Below, piece by piece: positions 35,255 to 43,900 of a stretch of 64,000 nt of DNA. The notes beneath the pieces were generated by a model. It searched no databases. It had not been told where the DNA came from and saw only the letters and a list, made by a program, of their open reading frames with translations. How positions within the stretch are numbered: position 1 is the stretch's first letter; each line of letters starts with the position of its first letter. Source of the stretch: G963667425 sp963667425 [NCBI: bacterium] (lineage in GTDB: Bacteria > UBP6 > UBA1177). The translations under genes were made by a program, and so were the position numbers. The stretch covers positions 1,798,001-1,862,000 of the forward strand of contig OY763407.1 of assembly GCA_963667425.1 (NCBI GenBank). The letters run 5' to 3'.

Positions 35255-36721
35255 TTATTTTTCACTAGCCTTTTCTTCGACAGCCTTCTTTGCATCTTCC
35301 TCTGCATCGAATTTCAAACCTTCCTTTGCTCCATGAGCCTTAAGATAATCCTCTATATCCTTATATTTGCCAACTCTTGAATAAATAAGAGCCGTTCTGC
35401 CATAAGCACGTTCTTTTCTATTTACCATAACACCACTTTCAACAAGAAGCTTTACAAGTTCGAAATGACCATTCTGAGCAGCAAGAGTAATAGCAGTCCA
35501 ACCATCATAGTCATAATCTTCAAGTTCTATTTTTTTAACTTTAATCATATCATATCCGGCATCCTTATTTCTTTCGAACCAAGCTTTCTTTTTCTCTTTC
35601 TGTTCTATCTGTTCTTTTGCTATTTTAGGTTTTTTTATTGTTATTTCCTCTTTTCCAAGCTCAATAAGATAAGCTGCAGTATCTCTAAAAGCCTTTTCCT
35701 GCTCGGCAGTTCCCTGTTTTGCAGAAGCAATGAACAAAAGAGGAGAACGGAGATTCTTTCCATCCTTTTCCTCTATTTTAGCCCCTTTTGAAACAAAAAG
35801 CTTTACCATATCAAGATTACCTATCTCACTTGCATACATAAGGATATTTTTACGATCTTTATCATATGCAGTAGTAGGAATTTTTCTCTCCTTCTCTTTT
35901 GAAAGCTCTCCATTAGGCATAATTTCCTGATATTTTTCAATATCTTCAACAATAATTGGAGCACCCTTGTCAACAATTTTTTTAACCATAGGAAAATTAC
36001 CAGTCTCTATAGCATAAAAAAGAGGAGTTTTGCCGCTTTTACATGAGATTTTAACATCAGTTCCTTTATCTACAAGATAGTTTGCGACATCAATCTTTTT
36101 ATCCATAAGAGCAGCAACGAGGGCCGTCCTGTTATACTTATCAACATCATTAACATCAGCACCTTTTTCAACAAGATCTTTAACAAGCTCAAGATTACCA
36201 CCTCTTGCAGCCATCATAAGAACTGTTCTTCCAAAATTATCTTTTGCAAGAGGATCTGCACCTTTTTCAATAAGCTTGTCAGCAATTTCCTTAAAACCAT
36301 TTCTTGCAGCAGTCATCAGAGCTGTATCGCCATCGACTTTTTTAGCTTTTACGTCAGCGCCCTTATCAAGGAGCAAGTCAACGACATCATTAAGCCCCTC
36401 TCCGGCAGCAGCCATTAAAATTGTTTTATTTTTATCATCGGCAGTATTAACGTTCAGTCCGCCATTTATAAGATTTTTTACCTCTACACCATTTTTCTCT
36501 GATATTGCTTTAAAAACAGGAGGAAGAACAACCTTTTCATCCTCATCGATCCACTTCTTTTTCTCCAGTTTCTTTGCTTCAGCCTCTTTTTTGTAAGATT
36601 CATTCATCTTTGCAGCCTCTTCCATTTTAAGCTGCATAGCACTTTTACCTTTTTCCTCACATCCGGTAATAAAGGTGCCGATTACAGCAAGTAAAGCAAG
36701 AATAAAAAGTGTCCTGTTCAT
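35255..36721 (-). CDS. Ankyrin-repeat lipoprotein
   Basis: This 488-residue lipoprotein starts at ATG 36721 (GGAG seven bases before), giving MNRTLFILALLAVIGTFITG and a lipobox Cys at 21; an in-frame upstream Met would destroy the signal. After a Lys/Glu coiled segment it has ankyrin repeats in two blocks (e.g. KTILMAAAGEGLNDVVDLLL, TALMTAARNGFKEIADKLIE, and a later TAITLAAQNGHFELVKLLVE) separated by a charged helix around residues 370-405. Ankyrin repeats bind proteins; periplasmic location is implied by the signal. Function unknown. It is divergent from cysE. Confidence 0.88.
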   Translation of the reverse strand: MNRTLFILALLAVIGTFITGCEEKGKSAMQLKMEEAAKMNESYKKEAEAKKLEKKKWIDEDEKVVLPPVFKAISEKNGVEVKNLINGGLNVNTADDKNKTILMAAAGEGLNDVVDLLLDKGADVKAKKVDGDTALMTAARNGFKEIADKLIEKGADPLAKDNFGRTVLMMAARGGNLELVKDLVEKGADVNDVDKYNRTALVAALMDKKIDVANYLVDKGTDVKISCKSGKTPLFYAIETGNFPMVKKIVDKGAPIIVEDIEKYQEIMPNGELSKEKERKIPTTAYDKDRKNILMYASEIGNLDMVKLFVSKGAKIEEKDGKNLRSPLLFIASAKQGTAEQEKAFRDTAAYLIELGKEEITIKKPKIAKEQIEQKEKKKAWFERNKDAGYDMIKVKKIELEDYDYDGWTAITLAAQNGHFELVKLLVESGVMVNRKERAYGRTALIYSRVGKYKDIEDYLKAHGAKEGLKFDAEEDAKKAVEEKASEK

Positions 36722-36857
36722 CTTTGTCTCCACGTTTATTATTAAAACTTTTGCGAGACACAATAACACAAGATTTTTTCTTTTACAAATTATTTTCAGA
36801 CACTAAAATGATATATTGAATTTGATTGTTTTTTGATTTTTTGTTTGGAGATTTTTT

Positions 36858-37763
36858 ATGAATAGTAAACAAAAGGAGCTCGACGAAAAAATCGGTTCCA
36901 TAGTTGAAAAATTATGTAAAGAAGAGTCTTATACTACAGTAATGAGACAGGATTTAAGAGCAATGCCTCTTCCTTCCAGAGATGAACTGGCAGAAATAAT
37001 GGAAATGATAAGATCTCTTATTTTCCCTGGATACTTCAGCTCTTTTCACGTTACCCCGTCAAATATAAAATATTTTACCGGCTCACTTATTGACAGACTT
37101 TCAGTAAAACTGAACGAGCAGATAAAAAGAGGAATGTGGTTTTCATGCAGTAAAAATGACCATGTAAGAATGGAGCGGTGCGAAAAATACGCATTTGATG
37201 CAACCCTGGCTTTTCTTGATTATCTGCCGGAAATAAGAGAAGAGCTGGCTCTTGACGCACAGGCAGCATACGAAGGAGATCCTGCAGCAACAGATGCTTC
37301 CGAAGCAATATTCTGTTACCCCAGTATGAAAGCAATGGCAAACTACAGAGTTGCTCACAAATTATATACATCTGGCATCCCGCTTATACCAAGAATATTA
37401 ACAGAAATGGCTCATTCGGAAACAGGAATAGATATACATCCTCAGGCAACTATAGGTAAAAAATTCTTTATGGATCACGGAACAGGAGTTGTAATAGGCG
37501 GAACATGTATAATCGGTAATAATGTACAGATATACCAGAATGTAACATTAGGCGCAAAAAACTTTCCCCTTGATGAGCAGGGAAACCCGATAAAAGGAAT
37601 ACCAAGACATCCAATCGTTGAAGATAATGTTGTAATATATTCAGGAGCCACAATACTGGGAAGAATAATAATAGGCCACCATTCCATCATTGGGGGAAAC
37701 GTCTGGATAACAGACAATATTCCGCCAAACAGTAAAATATTCAACAAAAGAAAAGACAGCTAA
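36858..37763 (+). CDS. cysE: Serine O-acetyltransferase (EpsC/CysE type)
   Basis: This 301-residue enzyme makes O-acetylserine from serine and acetyl-CoA, the first step of cysteine synthesis. A long helical N-terminal region (about 1-170) precedes the left-handed beta-helix with IDIHPQATIGKKFFMDHGTG (substrate His residues), VVIGGTCIIGNNVQIYQNVT and the closing SIIGGNVWITDNIPPNSKI. The long N-terminus and the insertion LGAKNFPLDEQGNPIKGIPR match the EpsC-like form. TTGGAG lies 8 bases before the ATG. It is a single gene on the plus strand, ending 3 bases before the convergent peptidase gene. Confidence 0.93.
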   Translation: MNSKQKELDEKIGSIVEKLCKEESYTTVMRQDLRAMPLPSRDELAEIMEMIRSLIFPGYFSSFHVTPSNIKYFTGSLIDRLSVKLNEQIKRGMWFSCSKNDHVRMERCEKYAFDATLAFLDYLPEIREELALDAQAAYEGDPAATDASEAIFCYPSMKAMANYRVAHKLYTSGIPLIPRILTEMAHSETGIDIHPQATIGKKFFMDHGTGVVIGGTCIIGNNVQIYQNVTLGAKNFPLDEQGNPIKGIPRHPIVEDNVVIYSGATILGRIIIGHHSIIGGNVWITDNIPPNSKIFNKRKDS

Positions 37764-37766
37764 TTG

Positions 37767-38117
37767 TTAAACAAAATATTTATGCAGAAATTTATGTATT
37801 CGCTTAAAAATTGAGCAGAAAAAAAATGAAGAAACAGGAAAATAAAATCTGAAGCTTTTATGAAGCTTAATCTTTCCTTTTAACAAAGAAACCGGCATTG
37901 GAGAATCGGTAATAATATTGTTATCTCCTGCTGACAGAAAAAAAAATTCTCCTCTATAAAGTATCCGATGTGCATAAGTTCTGTTTTCAAATTCAAACAG
38001 AGCTATTTCTCCTTTTTTTATTTCAGATATTAAATTTATTTCACTTATTTCAACTATATCGCCTTTTTTTAAACTCGGCACCATACTGTCTGAGTTTACT
38101 ATGAATGTTTTTAGCAT
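37767..38117 (-). CDS. Small S26/S24-type signal peptidase-like protease (candidate RiPP leader peptidase)
   Basis: This 116-residue protein is much shorter than housekeeping LepB. It keeps the catalytic SDSMVPSLKKGD motif (Ser11), then TYAHRILY with a His (H50) where bacterial type I signal peptidases have Lys, i.e. the Ser/His S26B arrangement of SipW and archaeal/ER enzymes, and the AGDNN turn (63-67). There is no clear N-terminal membrane anchor; a weakly hydrophobic, Phe-rich segment is at the C-terminus. Its ATG overlaps the PRMT-fusion stop by one base, so it is the last gene of the peptide-modification operon, where leader removal is a sensible role (inference). Confidence 0.8.
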   Translation of the reverse strand: MLKTFIVNSDSMVPSLKKGDIVEISEINLISEIKKGEIALFEFENRTYAHRILYRGEFFFLSAGDNNIITDSPMPVSLLKGKIKLHKSFRFYFPVSSFFFCSIFKRIHKFLHKYFV

Positions 38118-39247
38118 CAGAGTTCCACTATCTGATTCAAATCTTCAGATGTTATATGAAAAATAAGTTTTCTTCTGTTTTCCAGTTTGTATGAAAGCTT
38201 AATATTCAGTTTTTCATTGTATGAGATAGATTTTACTGGAAGAATTACTTGCTTCCAGTGTGTTTCCGGCTCATATGGTGCTGTTGAGAGCACTACATTT
38301 TTGGAAAGAAGTGTTTTAAACCATAATGCTACTGCACTAAATGGAGATAAAAGATCAATGCTTAATGTGTCTTCATGTAAGGCTGGATCGTCTTTTATTT
38401 CATAACAGCCCAGAACAAATTCCTCTATTATTCCTTTCTGAGTCACTGTAACTGAATTTAATGCTTTATTAGTGATGAACTCATCAAAGAATGAAAGATC
38501 TATTCCGTTTGTATCTTTTGTAAATGAAAAATATTTTGCTGCTGTTTCTGAATTGAGAGTAGCCCCCTGAAGTGAATATCCGAGCGGAATTGTTGTTCCT
38601 TCTTCTTTAAGGTTATTGTCTATACATTTTACAAAATCTGGCATAATTCCTTCATTTAATACAAAAGAACCAAACGGTTCACTTATGATAATATCAGCTT
38701 TTTCCGGCGTAATTACTTTTGAAAAATCATCTTTTATAATTTCTATTTTATCTGCAACTCCATTTCTTTTCGCTGTCTCATATATATAGTCAGCCATGGA
38801 GGTTCCTTCGATTGCGTAAACTTTCTTTGCACCTGCTTTTGCGGCATATATGGAAAGGATTCCTGTACCGGCTCCTGCATCTATTACGACATCACCTTCT
38901 CTGACAGTTTCAAAAATAGCTTTTTTATACAATGACATTCTGATATCATCTGCCGCCATAGCCATGTGTGAGTATATTGATTCATAATCAGAAAAAATAA
39001 ATGCCTTATCAGCTTCTTCTTCACTTTTTATAAAGCCTGAATCAAGAAGTTTTGAGAAAACAAAACCTGCTGTTTCTCCGTACTTTCTTATTATCTGCTC
39101 TCTGGTTTTTGACGTCATGCATTCAGAGAGAACTGCGGCAGAAATCGGATGAAGTTTTACTGTTTTGCCTATATATCTTGAAGATACTTTTATCATACCG
39201 TCCTGCATAATTTTAAGTTCGGTATCTTTGATTGTCTTGTACTTCAT
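38117..39247 (-). CDS. PqqD-like domain fused to a protein arginine methyltransferase (PRMT)-like domain
   Basis: This is a 376-residue protein. Residues ~10-75 look like a PqqD/RRE domain (KLHPISAAVLSECMTSKTRE, then YGETAGFVFSKLLDSGFI), the fold that binds RiPP leaders. Residues ~95-376 are a PRMT: MSLYKKAIFETV, SAM motif I DAGAGTGILSIYAAKAGA (123-140) with the acidic AIE, the double-E loop SEPFGSFVLNEG (E190 and E199, nine apart as in PRMT1) and the THW loop STAPYEPETHWKQV (THW 329-331), followed by the beta-barrel. This predicts N-methylation of an Arg in a bound peptide. The ATG at 39247 overlaps the radical SAM stop (ATGA) and has GGAGG 10 bases before it; upstream in-frame codons lie inside the radical SAM gene. 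Confidence 0.85.
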   Translation of the reverse strand: MKYKTIKDTELKIMQDGMIKVSSRYIGKTVKLHPISAAVLSECMTSKTREQIIRKYGETAGFVFSKLLDSGFIKSEEEADKAFIFSDYESIYSHMAMAADDIRMSLYKKAIFETVREGDVVIDAGAGTGILSIYAAKAGAKKVYAIEGTSMADYIYETAKRNGVADKIEIIKDDFSKVITPEKADIIISEPFGSFVLNEGIMPDFVKCIDNNLKEEGTTIPLGYSLQGATLNSETAAKYFSFTKDTNGIDLSFFDEFITNKALNSVTVTQKGIIEEFVLGCYEIKDDPALHEDTLSIDLLSPFSAVALWFKTLLSKNVVLSTAPYEPETHWKQVILPVKSISYNEKLNIKLSYKLENRRKLIFHITSEDLNQIVEL

Positions 39248-40215
39248 TGATTCAGTTCCTCCTTTAAAATTGCAGCAAACCGCCTTCGCTGTGATGAACA
39301 TAAGTGTGCATTTCCTTCTTCAAGAAGTGATATTGCAGGGCACGGCTGGCAGTATGGTATAAGCGTGCAGTTTACACATGCTTTTCTTTTATGTATTTCT
39401 GTAATTTCTGGTCTAAATCTATCAAACATCTCCTCTAAAGTTAAATTCCTAACGTTTCCAATGGTTTTGGAATACATCAGACATGGATAAAAATTGCCTT
39501 CCGAATCTATATGAAATGCATTGTCTCCACATTTACAGACGAGCTTTTCCCTGCCGTTACTTATTACTCCATTATTTTTATAAAGTTCTTTTTTTATCAT
39601 AAATTTTATAAAAATTCTCATTTCATCATCGTTTAAAGAATAATCTGAAAACCCTTTCTGTTGATAGAACGGTTTGACTATAAACGGATCCGGTTTCCAT
39701 AAGAGGCCAAGTTTTACTGATAACTCATAAAGAGTGCTTAGGTTTGTAATCGGATGAAGAAGCGGTGATGCCATTTCAACTCTTATGCTTTTTGATCTCA
39801 GCCTTTTTGCTGTATTTACTGTTGCACTGAAGCTCCCTTTTAAACAGGTTATTCTATCATGTTCCTCTTCTGATGCCGAATAGATGGAAACATCAACTGA
39901 AACGGCACCATAAGATGCTATTTTTTCTATTTCAGCTACTGTAGGCAAAGTTCCATTGGTTTTGATTTTTACAAAAAAACCTCGCTGTCTGGCCGATTCA
40001 ATGTATTTAAAGAGATTTTTATTTAAAAAGACCTCTCCGCCTGTCAGTGTTATAAAAAGATAATCTCTTAAAGATGCTTCATCAAGAATTTTTTCAAAAA
40101 CAGTAACATCATCGAAAAAGTTATCTTTACTTCTCTCTTCAGGTGAAAGGTAGCAATGCAGACAGTTTAAATTGCACTTTTTATTAATTTCAAAAGAGAA
40201 ACCGTTAGGTTCCAT
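39244..40215 (-). CDS. Radical SAM/SPASM peptide maturase
   Basis: This 323-residue enzyme has the [4Fe-4S]-SAM motif CNLNCLHC (Cys 14, 18, 21), the SAM-binding LTGGE (57-61) and a C-terminal SPASM region with eight Cys (227, 229, 245, 280, 283, 289, 292, 306), enough for two auxiliary clusters. Such enzymes install thioether, C-C or epimer modifications in ribosomal peptides. It lies between the HprK-like kinase and the PRMT fusion with one-base and ATGA overlaps, 540 bases after the precursor gene. The ATG at 40215 shares bases with the upstream TGA. Confidence 0.92.
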   Translation of the reverse strand: MEPNGFSFEINKKCNLNCLHCYLSPEERSKDNFFDDVTVFEKILDEASLRDYLFITLTGGEVFLNKNLFKYIESARQRGFFVKIKTNGTLPTVAEIEKIASYGAVSVDVSIYSASEEEHDRITCLKGSFSATVNTAKRLRSKSIRVEMASPLLHPITNLSTLYELSVKLGLLWKPDPFIVKPFYQQKGFSDYSLNDDEMRIFIKFMIKKELYKNNGVISNGREKLVCKCGDNAFHIDSEGNFYPCLMYSKTIGNVRNLTLEEMFDRFRPEITEIHKRKACVNCTLIPYCQPCPAISLLEEGNAHLCSSQRRRFAAILKEELNQ

Positions 40216-40748
40216 CAATAAGCCTCTAGTATTTTTTTTATAACTGAATCTACAGGTTCTTTTAGATTGTGATAAAATTTATAAAAACTGGATGAATCCA
40301 GAAATCGGTCAATAAGCCTGTAATATGGATGAAAAAGCTCATTTCTTTCAGGAAAAGGCGCAGATCTTATTATTAATGGCCACAGAACTGTTTTATCTTC
40401 ACATTTTTCAATATAGGAATCTTTTTCCCATTCTTTATTTAAAAGAAAAACTGCAGAAAGAAAGCCCTTTTCTCCTTCTGTTGCAAAATGCGGTTTTTCC
40501 TTATTTACAGGTGCAGAATAAAACAATGTATCAAAGCCTTTAAATTCAACAAAATTCTTATCATCATTCGTTATGAGAGCATTGTTATTAAACTTTTGGG
40601 AAACTGTACTTTTCCCTGATTCACTATCTCCAAGAAACAGAAATCCTTTTTTATTTATTATGATTCCGGCAGAGTGCAGCATAAACCCTGATTCAGATTC
40701 TATCAGAGATTCATTTATGGCAACTCTTTTCTCATAAATATTCATCAT
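40215..40748 (-). CDS. HPr kinase-related P-loop protein (HprK/ScmC-like)
   Basis: This 177-residue protein has the HprK/PEPCK-like P-loop GDSESGKST (about 40-48) after the typical HSAGIIINKKGFLFL strands and the downstream ALITNDDKNFVEFKG acidic motif, but lacks the N-terminal domain of true HPr kinases. Short HprK relatives occur in lasso-peptide, SynChlorMet and HPr-rel-A clusters with PqqD proteins; some phosphorylate the peptide. It starts 5 bases after the precursor stop (tandem ATGs at 40748 and 40745; AGGA upstream) and overlaps the radical SAM start by one base. Confidence 0.85.
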   Translation of the reverse strand: MMNIYEKRVAINESLIESESGFMLHSAGIIINKKGFLFLGDSESGKSTVSQKFNNNALITNDDKNFVEFKGFDTLFYSAPVNKEKPHFATEGEKGFLSAVFLLNKEWEKDSYIEKCEDKTVLWPLIIRSAPFPERNELFHPYYRLIDRFLDSSSFYKFYHNLKEPVDSVIKKILEAY

Positions 40749-40753
40749 ATGTC

Positions 40754-40900
40754 CTAGTTACTCATATCTCCGCTGGGGCTGACAATTGTACAGCCTGATC
40801 TTGCACTTACGGAACATCCTGCATAAAGAAGTCTTGAATTAAGATCTTCTTCACTTATTACGGCAGGAGCTTCATATTTTTCTTTTACACTTTCATTCAT
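40754..40900 (-). CDS. Candidate RiPP precursor peptide (48 residues)
   Basis: This short gene has an AAGGTG ribosome site 5 bases before the ATG. The acidic/basic leader runs to about residue 27 and carries a YxxP element (Y9-E-A-P12) followed by AVISEEDLNSRLLYAG, the style of leader read by PqqD/RRE domains. The predicted core GCSVSARSGC TIVSPSGDMS N (residues 28-48) has two Cys (29, 37) flanking its only Arg (34), and many Ser/Thr. The gene stands 12 bases after the giant lipoprotein gene and 5 before the HprK-like kinase, i.e. in front of all maturation genes. I know no named family for it. The start of the core is inferred. Confidence 0.82.
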   Translation of the reverse strand: MNESVKEKYEAPAVISEEDLNSRLLYAGCSVSARSGCTIVSPSGDMSN

Positions 40901-40912
40901 TTTTTCACCTTG

Positions 40913-43900
40913 TTAATATGTTGCTATATAACATTTATAATCATTTTTACAGTAAACAAAACCATTATTTATCATTACAACTTTAAAAGCGTTAACCCCC
41001 TGATATATAACTTTTGGATGATTTCTTCTATCTACAGCTGGTGTTTCTGTTATATATTCACCTTCATAAAGATATATATTTCCACTGTTTCCTACTGTAT
41101 ATATATCCTGAGAAGTTCCTGATGTATTTAAATCATAACCCGATGACACTGAAATTGCGAACTGTGTTGGCATACTGTAATTAACAAGAGCAATGGCACT
41201 TCTTAAAATTCTAACTCCTTCAGCCAGTGTTCCTGTTCCTATACCAGATGATGAACCATAGTAAATATAGAGATTTTCCCTATCTGAGAGTATAAGGTCA
41301 TCGTAAGAATCTCCGTTAAGATCTGATTTTGAAGTTCTTGATGGCAGTAGAGTTCCACCTTCATTAAATGTAAGCATATCAAGATCCGAACCGTAACTTC
41401 CTGAGCTGTAGTCATTACCATAAAGAAGTTTTGAATAGATATTTGCACCATTTGTTCCGACAAGCAGAGATTCATAACGGGTTCCAGAAACATCACCATC
41501 CTTGATATATCCGGCATTAATAACTCTTGAACCAAAAGCATCATCTGCATTGTTTCCAAAAACAGAGATATCAGAATATTTTCCATCATATGTCTTTGCG
41601 CTGTTTCCATAGTATACAAACATTGCACCGGCATTTGATTTCCCATTTATCATTTGTTCAGGTACTGTTACGGCAAGATCATCTATTCCATCACCATTCA
41701 CATCAGCTGCAGCTATAAATCCATAAGAATCATACCATCCAGAATTTGCTTCAAACCAGCTTGTTCCATAATTTACTGTAGCGGTTCCTGATGTTGTATT
41801 ATTTGTAACTTCATCTTCTGCAGAAAAATTACATGAGGCGTTGTTAAGATAAATAATATCACCGCTAACTGAAAGCACTGTCGAAGCAATAGAGTTTATT
41901 GTCAGCGTATTACCTGCAGAAGCAAAAGATTCAGCATTTGTAACATTTATTCTGCAACCATTTGCAACAGTGAAAGTTGTCTCTGATGATTCAAGAGCTG
42001 TTCCTGTTCCATAGTGTATATGAACACCTCCATAGTAATCAAGGTAGGCAATATCTCTCTTACTATCACCATTAAAATCGCCGGCAGTTACAGACTGACC
42101 GTAACCTTCAGAAAGTGCTGTTCCTACTTTTTCAAGAAGAAGAGAACGATTTGAAGAGACTACAGCCAAATATCCATGTTCACTATTAACATTGACACTA
42201 CCAAAAACCATATCATCGCTGCCGTCACCATCTATATCACCTGCATTTGCAAAAACAGTTGCACCCATAACATTAGTAAGTTGAGAGATTTTTACTTCAA
42301 CAGCACCAACTGATGTTGAAGTTACTGTATCAGATCTGTTTTCTTTAAGAATTGTTCCATCTTCGGCATATATTCCGTCAACTGACTGCATTGCGACACA
42401 GTACTTTGTTCCATTGATATGAACATCAGAATCTGATAACGTTTTTGAAATTACTGTTCCTATTGCAGATGCAGATGTCGTAATACTTTCCAATACAAAA
42501 GTACCTGTTAAAGATTTCAAATAAAGCACCTGCTGTGTATTCTGTGTTGCAACAGCGCTAATTATTCCTGTAGCGCCACTTGTATTTCCAGTAACTGTAT
42601 CACCTAGTTCAAAACTGCCGCTATGAGGATCTAAATTCATTTTTAACACTTTCAATCTGTTGACGCTGAAAGTCACATCTCTTGAATCTCCATTGTTAAC
42701 ACCAGAAACAGAACCTTCATCACTGTCAAGTGTTCCTACAGTTACAGAAGCATATGTCATAATAGGAGTTGTTCCTGTAGAAATAAAAGAATCATCAACA
42801 GTTGCCGGGCAGTCGCCTGTTTTATATCTTAAAAGATATTTCTCTACAGCTGTATTTAGTGAACCATAAGAAGAACTGTTACCTTCAACATCTGTCCATG
42901 AAAGTTTAAGTGCTGCTGTTTTTGAATCAACAACAACAGGTGTGGCCGCAAAAGATGGAGCAAGAGGATTCTCAAGATCAAAATGAAGAGTCAGTTCAAA
43001 CGTTGAAGTGTTAGTAGTCTGACCATCATGTTTTTCAGTTATTGTAAAAACAAGATCTGTATCAGTTTGACCATCAGATACAGAATCACTTAAAGTAAGC
43101 CCTGTAAAGGCAGCATAGTAATTTCCTGTATCCTCGGAAACAGTCGCACTTGTTGTTCCTGCAACACCAGTACCTGAAACAGTTACTGTTCCGTTAACGG
43201 CGTTTGTTACTCCAAATTTTATATAATTTTCACTTCCTGAAGTTGTTTTGAAGTTAAGAATCATATCTCCAGGAGTTGAATCATCATCATAAGCATATGC
43301 AAGTTCGTTTTTCCCACTGCCTGTATAAACTATAGAAGGCTGCGTAAGTGAAAGCACAGGTACTGTTTCATCAACTTTTACACCTGTATATTCATATTCA
43401 TAATCTTCTCCAGCTTTTACAACAGCTTTGATTGTATTTGCAGTTTCAGATAAATTAAGTGTAACATTTGTAAACAGAGCCTCGCCGGAACTGTTTATCT
43501 GGACATCAGAAGATTCTTTTACACCGTTTATCCAAAGCTCAACAACCGTTCCTTCTATACTGTCTGTTGTTGTAACATTTACATCTGTTATAAAAGTTGA
43601 ACCTGAAACAGAACCTTCAGAAGCTTTCAACCATTTGTTGTTAGAAATATTTTCACCATTTTTGGTTTTTATGGTTATGGATGGTTGAGAAGAAGTAACA
43701 TTAATCGTATTTACACCTGATTCGGAAGAATTTCCATTATCATCAGTGATTCCAGCTTTTATCTGCCAGTAACCTGAAGAAAGAGAAAAATATGAAGCTG
43801 AAGGAAGCACAACATTTGAAGCATCAGCATTAAGACTGTTTAAAGTAAGCAATGTTGTTTCAGTTCTTCCATCCGAGGCCGGATTTCCAACTGCATCTAC

